Positions 23,265-37,334 of a stretch of DNA of 64,000 bases are shown in pieces. Position 1 is the stretch's first letter. Each line of letters opens with the position of its first letter. Location of the stretch: contig VXAU01000760.1 of the NCBI GenBank assembly GCA_013399695.1, positions 4,834,732 through 4,898,731 on the forward strand, written 5' to 3'. This DNA comes from Formicarius rufipectus. Its lineage: Eukaryota > Chordata > Aves > Passeriformes > Formicariidae. A program made the translations under genes and the position numbers. Below the pieces are notes generated by a model. The model was not told the origin of the DNA, ran no database searches, and saw nothing but the letters and a program-made list of their open reading frames with translations.

Positions 23265-26200
23265 ACTTCTGCAAGGCATGTCTAAGTACTTAATACCATA
23301 ACCCAGCATCACATGTTTCTCACCTTCATTCTTCATTCAAGTCCTTTCAACATGATCAAGGACATGTTTCTTTGCTTTACCTAATTGAATTAGGTACTGA
23401 GATTGAATTAGCATACTGTAAATTGGCAAAGCAGCAATTGCCTGCAATAACAGAGCCTGGACCCCAAGCACAGCTCAGCATCCTTTCCTAAAGAGAAAAG
23501 CCACTCTTAAAGCAGAGAAAGTGAGCTGAGTTTGCAAAAATGTTACCTTTTATTCCTTCCTGGACCCTCGGAGATTGCTCCCAAATCAAGGCTCTGCAGA
23601 ACAATGAGCCGTTGTCCCCAGCTGGCAGCAGGCATTTGCACAGCTTGCCTCGATGAGTATTTTGTCAGAATGCCTTTTGCCTTGTCAGACCGTGGTAATC
23701 TCAGCCCCCCGAGTTGGAGCTGAGTTGTAATGCAGAACAGGGGAAGTGGCTGCTTTTCTTATCCTCTCCCTGAAAGAGTGATTTGACTTGTGAACAGATA
23801 ATCTTTTGGCAGTATGGGAAGAACAGACCCCAGAAATGTCTTCCTTATAGTAAAGATGCAGCAGGAGGAGTGGGCTGTTGTGTAGAGGTTCTCTTGCGTG
23901 TCCAACATCAGACATACTGTGTAAAACTTATTTAACAGACTGGTTATGTTTCTCAGAATTTTAGTTTTTCCCCTCTGTTTTTTTACTGTGTTATGTCAAA
24001 ATTGGATATACTCATTATGGGTCTACTTTAAAACCAATGGTTCCCAAGACCATGCTTTGTTATGCCTAACATTTGTTGATTTATTATTATAAGTTCTTAT
24101 TTGTTTTCCTAACTTTGTCCACCCATGGTCCAGCATCCCTGTGAATTCTTTTGTGGAGGCTGCTGCTGTCTGAGCCCTTTAGATGAGCTCTGAGAAGAGC
24201 ATTATGAGAAGTGCAGTGGCCTCCTTCAGGCACTGTCTCTTTTGGAAATGGTAACATGTGAATTAGCTGTGTTTGTACAACAATTCATTCTTGTTTTATA
24301 GGTAAGAATGGCTCAACTAAGCATAGTCTGGGGGAAATGCTTAATTATACACTAAGGAGGAGAAAGTGGTTAAGGGGGAAACAACAAGCCTAAATGACAT
24401 CAGAACAAATGTGTACTGTGAAAAACCACAAGAACTGAAGCAGACAATATAATAATTTATTAAAAACTTTATGAGTTTTCTCTTTCCTTGAAGGAAGAGA
24501 CACTGTATTAATGTTGCCATGAACAAAACTGTTTTATCTTAGGGATAACTTTGTATTCAGTGGTATTAAAATAATTTGAATTCAGATTAAAATTATATCT
24601 GTCATGAAATCACCTAAAGATATGATTGTCCCTAATTTCTGATAACTTATTCTTCATGTACTGCTTTAATCACTGGGCATTGTGTTCTGTTGTAAGCTAC
24701 ATCCTTTTATTCATGGGTAGTCTGGCCATCATCTCAGACCAGAATAATTCATTAAAGTTGCTACCAATTTTTGTCAGCAAAGGTGAGATAAGTCACATTT
24801 GCTTCCTTTATTAAAAATTCCAGCTTGTGATGTTAATTACTGAGGATAATGAAATGGATATAGCAGTAAACATGAGAAGAAACTTCTGATTTGTTCTAGA
24901 ACTTCTCATAATTTGTCCTTGGCTATCTGTGTGTGGGGGCCTCTGGAATTTCATTATTTGTGAAATATAGTGTTTAAATAGAGAAATGAATTCTGCAGCC
25001 CATAGAAGACCTCAGTCTGGATGAAATTGAACATGTCGAGTTAAGGGTTTTGTTGTTGGTTGTATTCTCTAATATTTTTAATTAAAGTGTTGATGGGCAA
25101 GACCTCTGTTACTGCCCAGATTTTAGCATAGTTAAACTTATCACATGCACAATTCTCATCTTCTCTTTCCATGAACAAGAGGCTTCTATTAACTTGACTA
25201 CGATGACAATGTAGCATGATTTACTGAAAATTTTTGTAAGACACTTATGAAACAACATTTTATTGAAATAGCTGTTTGAACTCAACAAATGATGATGATG
25301 CAGCCACTCCCTGAAAGCAGTTTAGGATTTGCTTTTGCAAATAAATCTTTCTTCTTTCTGCTCAAAGGCAGTGTCAAAATGTTTTAAGTTTGATCTTGAT
25401 AGAGAATTATCAGAGTTAGGAGGTCAAAATAACCATGGAATTAAGAGAAAGGGTGAACACTGAGAGTGTGATGCTATCACTTATAGAAACTAATATCGAC
25501 ATGAGAAATTTATTCTAAAGAGCTATATAAGGTGTATATTCTTTGATGGCATTCTTTAAAATCATAACCTTTTCTATGTGAACCTTGCTGTTTGATATCT
25601 GAGAAGGCTGAATGTAAATTAGTGCATGCTCTGAAGAGCTTGAACACTTTAGGGATCGTATTAAGCAATTAGACTTGAAGTCTGAGTCCTGGTGTCAGGA
25701 CCTGAGACAACAGGAGCAGGGTCACCTCTGGTTGGTAGTTGGCTGTCTCTGGTCTGTTACGCTGCTTCTCAGGCAGCAAGGCAGTGTGTGGGATCCTGCA
25801 ATTATGATCTGATGAAAAGACTACTGACCATACACCTTGTCCAACCTGCAGATGATAATCTTCCTGTAAAATATAGCCAAAAATTTATTTTCCATCTGTT
25901 GCATTTTATTCAAGGGGATCAATGTGTTTAACAGTAGTTCTGTATGTTAATTCTCCTGACTGCTAGTAAATGGAGACAGAAATTGCATCAAATTGTATAA
26001 GAAAAAATAGGCATAGTCAATTCTTCTGTTCCCTTTGTTTTCTTTATTTCAAAGCATGGCTTTCAATAATGCATACTAGTCAAGAATTTCTCCCCAGTGA
26101 ATACCCAGTCATGTGAGGCAGTGCACTTTCAGGTGAGGTTCCTCATAGCTTTATCACAAACACCAACACTTTATGGGGTTTTTTTGAGCATTTCTACAGG

Positions 26201-27976
26201 AACGTGCATCATCTTGCAAGACTGTATGTTTATAAGGAACAGGAATGTAGCAGCCTGTCAGTATTTTTTAGGCACAGTTATTAAACCTCTTCCTGTTTCT
26301 TTGGTGCAAGTGTCTGACTGTGGCATTAGCATCATATGGGAAGTTGACAACATGTCCAGGGTCAGCTTCTCTGAGGAAAAGCAAGGTTCAGACTTTGAGA
26401 CCAGTAGGAGTATAACTTTATTGGAGTCCAAGGTAGAACTGATCCATGTGAAGACTCGAGGATGGCAGCTGTGGTAAAGCTCCTCTCTGGAAGCAGCCAC
26501 ACTTCTTGAGCAGGATTTTGAGCTACTGAGAGTGCACTTGGGATCCTGAATGGGCTTGTGCAGGCCCTTGATGGATATGCCAGGATCTGCAGTCTTACTG
26601 ATATGGACAACAGGGCCGTCTAGCCCAAAGTTAGTTTGAATGTTTTCTTATGTACTGCAGTACAATTCTTGACTGCATTGCAGATAAATTGTATAACTTG
26701 ATTTATATATGTACATATTTATTCACTCTGAAATAGAGAAACACAAAGCCTGTATGCAGCATTATCATTGCTGTGCAAAGTCTTCCAATGGCAATAAGCT
26801 GATTTTTCCAGGGAAAAGCTATGCCTTTTTTGCCTCAAACCAATAACATCTTATAACTGTTTAGTAGGGTATCTTGCGGTTTGGACATCAGTTAGGATCA
26901 TCTTGAAGATGGGTGCATGCTGATGCACTGCAAAAACAGTTGAGGAAGCTGTCTGTGACTTGCCTTTTGGTGTGTCCTGTGATGCCAATGTAGTGAATGT
27001 ATTTCTTAGTAGTTAACATTGGCTGAACTCAGGTAACAAGTGAAAACTGGAGAGCATGGTCTGTGCCCAAACTGTCAATGACACTAAATTTTTTTAAAAA
27101 GGATTCCTTTTTTTATGGCCTCCTTCAGCTCTTTGAGGGTGTAACTGCAATTTCTGTTTATTTTCAATTCTGTGTTCAAGTATGTGAAACCAGTTATATA
27201 TGGAGTGCCATAAACAACACAGTAATCTGTAACAAAAGAACTCGGTGCACTCCCACCAACCATGGGGGAAAAATAGCAATTTAGCCACATGTTCAGAGTG
27301 AATAATCTTGTGCCTTTTCCTGTCTTTTTGAAGTTTGTGTGCATATGGCAGAGCCAGACTTAAAGTTCAACGTGGCTCTAATTAGTGACCGAGAAAAGGT
27401 GTATTTGTGTGTGTCAGCTGGAAAAATGTGCCTTCAAGGACTCTGCTTTGTTGATCTTGGATCTGATTTCAAATTGGCTGACTTGCAAAACAGCTCTTTA
27501 AACTTAGATACTGCTTCAGAATGACTGTCAAAACAGTAGAAAAAACAAAGTCCTATATATCTAACCCTGCAATGAGTGCAAAAAGCAGCTCTAGGAGCAG
27601 CATGGCTGGCTGCTGTAAGTGATGTGCCATAGGCATCCAGCTGTGTAGATGTGAGACTTCTTCCTGTGGAAATGCATGTGCATCCCTTTGTGTTTGCTGA
27701 GGCATTATCCAAACTCAAATACACAGTATTTTCTTGGGAATGGAACTGCATTTTTAAATGCTCTAGTGGCTTCATCAAACAGTTTGGAAGAAATACAGCT
27801 GGCTGCAATATACATTTGAAAATACAGGAACAATCACACTTCTTTCAAACAGTCATGTTTGAAAAGACAGGAGAAGTAATGCTTGTCCACAGAAAGTGCT
27901 GAGACTTTTGTTGTGTGACCTCCCAAGCAGCTCTATGTGACTTCATGTAGCTGTTCTAGGCATGAATCCAATTTTC

Positions 27977-27994
27977 TTTTTTTTTTTTTTTTTT
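27977..27994. repeat. Poly(T) tract, 18 bp
   Basis: Uninterrupted T run in AT-rich intergenic sequence. Confidence 0.85.
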
Positions 27995-30900
27995 GTTTCC
28001 GTACATTTATGAAAATTCAAGCTTGAAAATTTGAATCTACTGCTGTTTTGAGCTCAGGTTTTGCAAAAAATGCTTGGGAGTTCTATGGCTGTGAAGAGTT
28101 TGTAGGATTCAGAGAAAGCAGAATAGCTTATGGATTAATGCTAAAAAGAGCTGTTAGACAGCTGCAATTTGAGTAAAAAAGAAAACTGATTTCAAAGGCA
28201 AACCTAAACCCATTCAGACTAAAACTTTGTGCATGTACTTGTTGACAAAAAATGAGAGTAAATACTTATTTTGGTGGTAACCGATTCTTATTTTTTCTTT
28301 ACGTGATGCAAAATAGCTTTGCATTATTTCACCACCATACCTTCTTCCCTACCCTAACAGCTGCTTAGAGATATAATTCTAATCTAGTTGAACACTCATT
28401 TTGACAATATTGGTATTTTTCAAGAGAATAGCTTCATCTGAAAGTGTAAAAAAATTATTCAAGAATCCCCCCCTTTTTTTTTTTAAATAAAACCACGTTT
28501 CCTGAATCGAACATGGATTTGTGAACATTTTTATTCCCTCAGAACTCCATGTGTCTGAGCTGGGCAATGGATGGAGAACAAATCCTGTTAGGACTTGCTG
28601 TTTGACAATAGGCAAATGGTGCTCTCGTGCCTCCAGTGCTCATGGGGGGACATCACACCTACCCATGCATTCTCTTATTTCACATTAAAAGACAAACTCA
28701 GTCCTTGGATAAAAGCAGATTTGTGGATGAGCTCTGCAGGGCTTCATGAAGCTGCACGTAGTGCTTGAAAGAAACAGAGCAGGGGCAGCCTGACTGATGC
28801 TGCAAACAGAGCCCGTATTCAGAGCAGTTCTGCATCTGTAAGTTATGAGCTGCACATTGCTGTTGCCAAGCCTGGTCTTCTCCAAGTACATACATACGTG
28901 TCAACAAATTAGAACAGGAGAACAAGTGGCCTGGCACTCCTGGCTTGGCTTACTCCCAAAGAAATGGTCCACCCTCACAGGCTAAATTTCTCTCGACTAT
29001 GGAGAAACAGGACATCAGTTTAATATTCTGGGTAATAAACAGAATACTGAATTAAAATGAGGAGGATGCACCAGAGGGAATTGTTTGTGCTGCTCTGTTT
29101 GTCTCTTTGGGCTTTGTGCCTAGCTGGCCAGCACCCAGGGAGCACGAACCACTGCCACTCTCTCCAGGAGACCAGCAACTGAGGGAAACTGATTGGAAAT
29201 TAAGTCCTGCTTCCCATTCCTGATGATGAAAGGCACTTACTGAGTGCAGCAGGGGATTTGATGGTTTGTCTAAGGAAAACAGCTTGCCAGTGCTCCAGAG
29301 GGAATGGCAGCTGCTTGGGAAAGAGGAGCAAAGCATTGGGATGCGGTGGTGCATAAGGCCAAGCCTACAGCTGTAACAGAAAATGTTGTTTTAGAAATTC
29401 TGAGTTGATTCAAATAACAGCCTGTCTGAACAACTTCAGCATGTAATACTGCCACAATGAAGGCACTGTGAGAGACCTGCCTGAAGCACCAGGGCAGCTG
29501 GAGGTCAGCAACTAAGGAAGCAAAGTGGAATAGCCTGGGGAGACGTTCCCAGGCCTGATTGGAGACCCATGGGAAGGGCAGGACTGTGGCAGCACTGGGA
29601 TCCCACTGGTACTGAGAGAGAAGCCTGGGGAGGAGGCTGCTGTGTGGGGGTAGTGCAGCAGAGTAATGCTGCATGTGAGGTGGTCACAGGCACTCCTGAT
29701 GTGTGTAATGGGAAATGTGTCCACAAGGAAAGGACTGTGAAAGCAGGGTGGGAAAACTGAGGGAGGCTGCTGATGTCCACTATGATGTACTTTAAAGTGA
29801 AAGGGGAGGAATTTGAATATTCCAACATAGTGGGCAAGAGGGATTTGGAGGCTGGAAATGTCTTGAGACCGAAAAGTACACTTGTGGGTGCTGCTTCTAT
29901 TACAAAGGACCCTGAAAAAGTAATTATGTTCCTCTGCTTCCTAAAATAGGGACACTAACCATCTTCAGTCTAGTGTTGGGGGAGTGTGCCCATTATTTGC
30001 GTGTGGGAAAGCACGCAGACCCCAGTCAGGGTCTGAGTCTTGATATACCAAGTGTTGTAAACGGCAGAAACACCCTGACAGCTTTAAAAATAATCTAAGT
30101 CTATTTGTGTATCACTGTAAGGAAGCTGTTAGAAGAGTCACAGCTTAAAAAAGAGGATGTAGGTAGGAGGTGAAGAGTAACTGTGAAATGGTAAGAATCA
30201 AATAAATGAGGCTCACAGAATATTAGTTCTTGGTTATAGACAGAGAACAAACATGTATAGGTAGAACAGTCTTTCTGCTTTGCCTGACCTTTCAGTGCAG
30301 ATGAAGATTAAAACTGAATAAGACTTGGGATACTTAAGAGAAAGGGGCACAGAATTAGAATGGATTATTCTGCTCCTGCTGTGAGAATAGAGGTGATAAG
30401 TTCTTAGTCTGTAGCTTCTGTGGTTAGGTAAGGATGTGTGTTGTTAATTTTATGATTTGGATTCATGGTATCAAAAGGATTATTTGGCAGTCTGTGTTTG
30501 TGGCCCAAAGCTGGTGTTTGTGTGGTGTGGGGGTTTTTTGTTTTGTTTTGTTTTCCCCTCCTGTTTCTTCCCCCAGATGGATAGTGTGGGCAGAGTGCAT
30601 TCTATCCCAGTCTGGTTAGAAGGAGGGTTGTTAAATGGGAAGTGGTTTATTGATTATTATTTTCACAAGCTGTGATAGCCTACCTTTATCATTTTAAGAG
30701 ATTCTTGTTTTGCTCCTTCACTAAGTGCAAGGTCATGGAACAATTGATTTGGCATTTGGTACAATTTGCAGTTAAAGGGATGAAAGCCATGGGTGAGGAA
30801 CTAAAATGGTTGCCCCCAGTCTTCTCCCTTCTCCCACATGATTGCCTCTTGCATTTGCAAGGAAAATTAATAACCAGACTGTTAATCTGTCTACAGATTT

Positions 30901-31494
30901 CTGCTTGATCAGGTACTCAGCTGGATCTAATAGGTCTTTCTCTGGCAGGTGCTGAAGACAGAATGAGATTCTTTTGCTTTTATCCACACTCACCCTCCCT
31001 TCCCCCTTTACAGAGAGCAGCAAATCCACATTGCATGGTGTTACCAAGAAGTGTAATTCAGCATTTGGGCTGTGTGCATGGCCATTCTTTATTGTTAGTT
31101 ATTTTAAAGCCTTTATAAGGCTCTTGTTTAACATGACTTTAAGTTGTAAGAAGTGGGATTTGACTGTTGTCCGATGATACAATTTTGTATTTAGTTTAAA
31201 AATCCACGGCACACCACAAATCAACACCCAGCAAACTATGCAGTGTTCTCACAAGCCAAGATGCTCTTTTGTGATGTCAGGTATTGATTTGCAGTTGATG
31301 TAATCTCCCTTGTAATGCAGCATCTCTTTCTCCGTGGGGGACAGAGAGATCCTGCAATAATTTGAGGGTTACCAAAGCTAGTGGGGATTTTCCCGCGATG
31401 TGGATGGGCAGTGGTTTGGCTTTTGGGTCGGAAGCACAGCAACAGCACCTTGGTGACAGTAGCTGTATTTAACACTCCTGCCGTGACAAAGCTC

Positions 31495-31595
31495 CGTAGC
31501 AACCCAGCTGGCAAGCGGGAGCGCTCGCAGGGATGCTGAGCTGCCGCCCCCGGCGCCGCCCGTGGCTGCGTTTTATTACGGACTGCGTGCCTCAA
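31495..31595. promoter_or_regulatory. Short CpG-rich pocket
   Basis: About 100 bp containing around a dozen CpGs, among them GGAGCGCTCGCAG and CCCCCGGCGCCGCCCG, in AT-rich surroundings. GTAGCAACC (31496-31504) resembles half of an RFX X-box. No TATA box and no recognisable exon. Confidence 0.3.
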
Positions 31596-33648
31596 CAACT
31601 GGCTGGCAGCTGTCTGGTACATTGTAGGCACACTGCAGAACTGCTGCTGTGTGTGCCTTGGCTGTCAGAGCACTCTGGTATGAAGTACATTGTGACAGAG
31701 ATTAGCCAGTGTTTATGATGGGTGATGCCCAGAATACTATCACTTGTTAAAGATTCCTATAGGAAACACTGTTCTTGGTACCGGGGATATGGATGAAATA
31801 TAGACTGCACAGATGTCTTTCCTTTTTCTTTATGGAGAGGATTTTGTGATTAGAATAATCTGTCATACAGCAGATGCAGAAACACAGCCCAACCTCTGCA
31901 GTCTATCTAAGACAACTTTACTTTAAAGAACACTATAAGGAGCAAATTGTACTTAAGCCTATTTTCACAACAAAACCGAATAAAACTGATGAAACCAGAA
32001 ATCTAATGAAGGTTTTTGTCAATAGTGGTGATCAGGCACTTAAGGTTCTTTGTTGCCCAAACCTTTTTGTGCAACCTCACTGGATAAGAGATCGTTCCTT
32101 GTGCTTTCTTAGGGAATGTTTTCTGTTAAGTCCTATTTACAGTGTGAAAAGACTTAATTATATCCTGTGCTTAATGAGTTCTTAGTTTGTGAGAATTTCT
32201 CTGGCTGAGTCTGAGAACTGTTGACATATTTCATAGGCAAACAATTTTCTGTTATCTCTGGGTTGCTGAAAGACTGCAATTGCTTTATCTTTGTAGGTGC
32301 TGGTAGTAATACGGAGGGGTGGATGATAGGAAGGGGAATTCTCTGAGAAAATTGTACTATCAAAAACATGCTGTGTAAATTCCATGAGAAGTTTCTTAAT
32401 TTTTGTAGCCTTGCTCTTTAAAGCTTCAGGAAAAGTAGATGTGTGTAATGAGGGCTCCTTGTGCCATGGAGCTGCTTACAGAGGCAATGTGGGGAAGGAG
32501 GTGGCAATTTCCCTACAGCTGGTAAAAAATGAAGAATGCATGATTATTCCTTTACTTCATAACAGAACTGGGCTTTGTGTTTATGATAAAAGATAAGCTT
32601 ATTACTATTGCAGTTACCTTTGGTTGATACAAGTATTATTTTGTCTTGCAAACTGCACTTCAAGACATGGGAAAGGCTTAATCTGTTCGTCATGCCTGCT
32701 TCGTTTATCTCTGACAAGGATCGGTGTTTGAAGGCTATTGACTTTCGTGATTTAGAGCTGGGGATGCTCAGCATGGGACAGAATTGAAACCTTTTGGTTG
32801 TCTTTTGCTGATATAAGTCAGGAGTAAAAATCCACAGATATGCTGATGTAAGTATAGTGAAAGAGGAGAATGGACCCCTATGTTTTTGGGGTTTTAATGT
32901 GGATGATGTCTGTTGCAGTGGAAGTCTGCATGTGTGAATAATAATGAATCAGGAAATGAATGGAGAATATGTCAGGAAATGGCAGCTAATATCAGCTGAA
33001 AAAAAATTAGATGTGTTCAGCACTGAAGACATCCTGGGATGAAAAGGAGGGGAGCAACATAGTTAATATGGCTCATATTTATTTTTTTTGTGAGGTTGAA
33101 AGCCTGAAAATAAGATGAAGACTTTGTCTAATCCCCAAGCACTTTCCCCTTTTCCAGTGCAACTAGGGGAACCTGGCATTAGTCATCACTTCAGGTGATA
33201 AGGGAGCAGAAAGGATTTATAGCTGAGAAGAGAAGGGTTTAGAAGTCAGTCACAATTCATCTAATCACAGCCATTGAATTGCCTTTAATTAGCGAGCATT
33301 TGGTGTGTTGTTGGCAAGCTTTCCATTTATCATAAAGACACCAAACTAACAAAAACACTTGCCAACCCCCTCATCTCCTACACAGAAACATGGAAAAGGC
33401 AAGTGGCAAAGACTTGTCTGATAAAGAATTATTACTCTCAGGGGTGGGAGAGCATCTATTGATCTGCTTCATGTAGGCATGTCTATAACTCAGATGGTTG
33501 TGTTAAGATGAAATAGCAGGTAGAGAGGTTTGATATTGGGATAAAGGAATCTGCCTGTAATAATTATACACATGGACACTGCAGCTTTTTAAAGCAAATC
33601 AAAGTGAAGTTTGGTCCAAATTCAACTTTACTACAACTCTACTGAGGG

Positions 33649-33667
33649 CAGTAGTGTTACACTACTG
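33649..33667. repeat. Perfect 19-bp palindrome
   Basis: CAGTAGTGT, a single T, then ACACTACTG. Nine-base arms, intergenic, function unknown. Confidence 0.9.
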
Positions 33668-36600
33668 GATGGATTTATCTTTCAGACCTTCACAAAGGGA
33701 ATGTTTTTGAGGCTGGTGAAATGAATTAACAATATAGTGGGTCTCAGGAGGGGATATTCAGAGCAGTAGAAGCCCTGGCCTTTTTTGCTAGGTGGGTACT
33801 GCAGACAGTGCAAAGGGCTCTGTGCTCCCCTTGGTGCCCCAGGGAGGGGTCTTTTTGTGAAAGGGAAAAGTGGTGATGAGAGAGTGAGATGTCAGCCTAC
33901 CTGCCTATAGGAGTAGTCATTAACATGAGAGAAAATAATCAGCACTTTGTCTGGGGAGGTGGAAACAGCCAGCAGCCTCGCTGATCAAATGAGTATGTTC
34001 AGTCAAGTTATGCACATTTCTGCTAGGGCAGGAAAGGGAAACAGTTGCAAAGATAGTGCAAGGCTTGTAAGGTAGTTCTATTCTGTTTTATTTACAGTTC
34101 ATAGTGCTTTCAACTCTAGGTTCTTTGTTGACAACCAAAGCTAAGCACTGCTAGATTTCATCAGACGAACAGCCTTCCAAAGAATGACTGTGTGAAATGA
34201 TTCTGTTGATTCAGTAAGTGGTATGTTCTGCATGGATCAGTCGCCCATAGCACAGAGGGGACACTGCTGTCTGTCACTTAGTTTAATGCTAGTTATGAGT
34301 TCTTGGTAACTTCTGACAGAGAAGAAGCCAGTCCTTTCAGAAAAAATGTAAGGCATTTACTCACATGGAGGGTCAGCTGCCTCAGCAAGAAAAATTAGGC
34401 TGTTTCAATGAAATTTGTTTGTTGCTTTATCCAAGCCTGTAAATGTACAAGTGCTGAAAGCACCACTTCTTCACTTATATTTTTGCTTTAAAGGGTGGAA
34501 GAAGAGAGGCACATTCTTTGGCTTATGCTCCAGTCACTTTCCCAGCTGAAGTGAACTTGGCTTGGGCTATTTAAAAAAGCAGAAAAAATAAACACATTTT
34601 CTGTGAGAATGTTAAAGTCTTCAAGTTTCTGAAGGGTGTAAATGCCAAGAAGAAAGACATTTCATTTCCATAATTATGAGCGACATGCTGGGAGCAACAG
34701 ATTGAAATTAAGGGAAGAAAAATTTAGGCTTTATATCATGGAACATTGTCTTTCAATGGAGTCTACGTGCCATTGGCACATTCTGAGGAAGAGGCAGGCC
34801 ATGCCAGCAACTGGCTCTTTTAAAAGTGGAAAAACTGAAACGTTGTGGCACTGGTTCTGGCAGTAGCTGGGAAATAGCTGGTGATGGCACGAGAGTCTGA
34901 GACATCCACATTCAGTGAGACCATGACTGTCATTTTGTTTGCATGCCTTGTGCTCAGTGCTGGTGTCTGTGACAGAGACCTGGGTCATTGCCATGCTCCC
35001 CAGCATGGGGGATGCTGTGCTTTCCAAGCTAAAGGCATGTGTAGGCACCTATGGCTTCAGATTTAAGAAACAACCTGAAAAGCTGATTGTGAAATAATTT
35101 GTTTTTAATATAGCATGTTCCCTTTGACACTGGAAAGTTGAAATACCTAGAGGAGGTCTGGAGCCTTGGAGGGGTGATTAGGTGCGTTGGCTTGTGGCAG
35201 AAAGAAGGCTACAGAGATGAGGGAAATAACAAAAGTGGAGTTGCAATAGGAGACTCACAGTAATTCCCAATCTTTTCAGACTTGACACAGAGACTATTGA
35301 GGTCTTGGTTTCAGGGGCAGGGACTGTCCCCTCCCAGGACTGGTAGTGCAAAACTTGCTCTGCCCAAAGTGTGACCATTGTCTTGTGTGTAGAATTTTCA
35401 CAAGAGGAGTAAGTAGCAGCCTCTGATGCAATCTGGTCCCACCAGATGGGTCAGTGTTTATTTGCAATGTTTGGCCTCAGCTTTCTGCTACTCTCACTGT
35501 AAACCCCCCATAATGCCTATTCATCTGAACACACACTCCCCACCCCATCTGCAGCTTGTCATACAACAGGGGCAAAACAGCAGATTTTTTTTGGAATAAA
35601 TGAGACCCCCACAGTTATATAATGGTTGCTGATTTGCACATAATTGCTTCCAGCAAACCCAGTGTGTTGCTTTGTTGGAATACAACTAGATGAATTCAAT
35701 TTGTCAATTTCCTCATTATTTTTTTTGAGTGGGATGGGGAATAGGAGGGAATTAAAACAGCTCCACAAAACAAAAACCAGCGTCCCCTCCTGTGACAGGC
35801 AGGAAACAGGCAGAACGAGCTAAAGGGCATGTTCAGTGTAATAATGGTTCAATCGGCAAGAAAACATCAGTGGGCAAACCCAATCTTAGAAATGTTCTCC
35901 TTTAACTGCTCTTACTAATGTCTCAGCTGTGTAACAGCAGTGCCTAAGTCCCTTGTCCTTCTATTCCTTGGGGTACTGACTTTGGGTTCATCTTCTGGTT
36001 CAGCAGGAAAGATGTCTCCAAATGCTCTCTTGCAGCTTTGCCTCCCTGTCGCTCAGCGTGCCTGGGTTCAGCTAAGGGCAGGCACAGCCTTCCCTGTGGC
36101 TGGGTTGCTTGGCAGCACTGGTGAGGAGGCCAGACACATGCACAGTGACATGTGGTCGGGATGCCTGTCCTGCTAAACTTTCTAAGTTACGTTTCTCAAA
36201 ATAAGGTGAAGAGGAGGCTTTGTTTATCCATCTGATCCCCAAATGCAAAGGGAGGTGGTGCTGTATGGTGAAAAGCAGACAGGATGTTTTTCATAGTTCA
36301 GAGATTAGCAAAACTATTTGATGTTTGCCTTCTGAGTTTTTAAATTTCTGAAGTCAAACTGGTTCCCTTACTTCAGAAAAATCCCTGTAAAATACAAAAA
36401 TGTAAACCAGGTTCCTAGTCAGAAGGATCTATTCTCTCAGAAAAACCAATGGTCCTGGCAGTGCGTTAGAGGAATTGGCTGCATTGTCCAGCTTTATACA
36501 CCATTTGACCTTTCAGATTGCTGTAAAACCTACTTAAGGTATTTGAATTCAAGCCACTGATGCAAGACAGGAAAAGGCAGCGCTGCTAAAAGGCAAACAT

Positions 36601-37280
36601 TTACAGGGCAATTGTCACTGTGCGTGGCAAGCCTCTTTCTTACCTCTAAATTACTGTCTGCTGGGACTAACTTCTCATGATTAAGGTTTTTTGCACATAG
36701 TGATAAACCTGCAGCTGGACTAATACAGGGATTAAGATTTCAGCAGGTAGATCTGAAATTAAGGTCACACGTAGTCCCCATAACCTCTTAGGGTGAACCC
36801 TACTCCCTTTGCATACATGTGAGAAACAGGATGAGTAAAATTTATGCATCACAGGGCTATTGTGAATGTTGCCAGCAACATCTGTCTCATCGACACTGGA
36901 AATAGAGGTGGGAGGCACATGTGATAGCTGCCTGGGTGTCCCGGGTAGCCCAGCTCTGGTGACAGAGGGTGTGTTTCCCACTGCTGGGCAGGCAGAGCTG
37001 CAGTTTGCAAGTGCTGCCGCTCCCTCTGTGGCTCCAGGACGTGGGGACTGGGGCTTCCTCTCCTCGCAGTGTTAGAAAAGTCGGCGGTACTTCCTCTTGC
37101 CTCCTCGAGACTGGATGACATTTCAAAATTTCCTAACTGCTCTAATTAATTTAAAAGAAAAAATGAAGAAAAATGGTTAATTGATGCTTCTCAGTTACCT
37201 TTTTCCTTCTCAGCTTACTTTTGAGCAATAACAAATTAGTTTGTGGAAAAAAAAAGGCAGTTATTCCATTGTTTGTTTTT

Positions 37281-37334
37281 AAAAAAAAACCCAAAAAAAC
37301 CCAAACCAACCAAACAAAAAACAACAAAAAACCC
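37281..37334. repeat. A/C-rich low-complexity tract
   Basis: AAAACCC/AAACC/CAAA-type units with no G or T in the core of the tract. Simple repeat. Confidence 0.8.

Larger units (their letters stand above)
20973..31494. other. Intergenic, no gene recognised
   Basis: Contains the assembly gap, poly(A)/poly(T) tracts, the CT-rich AATAAA segment at 22.64 kb and the G-quadruplex motif at 23.2 kb. The moderately GC-rich part at 29.0-29.8 kb has several overlapping chance minus-strand frames but no splice-site structure or start context. Confidence 0.55.

Noticed and set aside
29052..29837. Cluster of overlapping minus-strand open frames
   Set aside because: Frames differ from one another, peptides are low-information and Ser/Pro/His-rich, and no splice sites link them.
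36648..36720. Donor-like GAG|GTAAGAA on the minus strand with open sequence upstream
   Set aside because: Acceptor side is weak and two frames are open over a very short length; not enough to call an exon.
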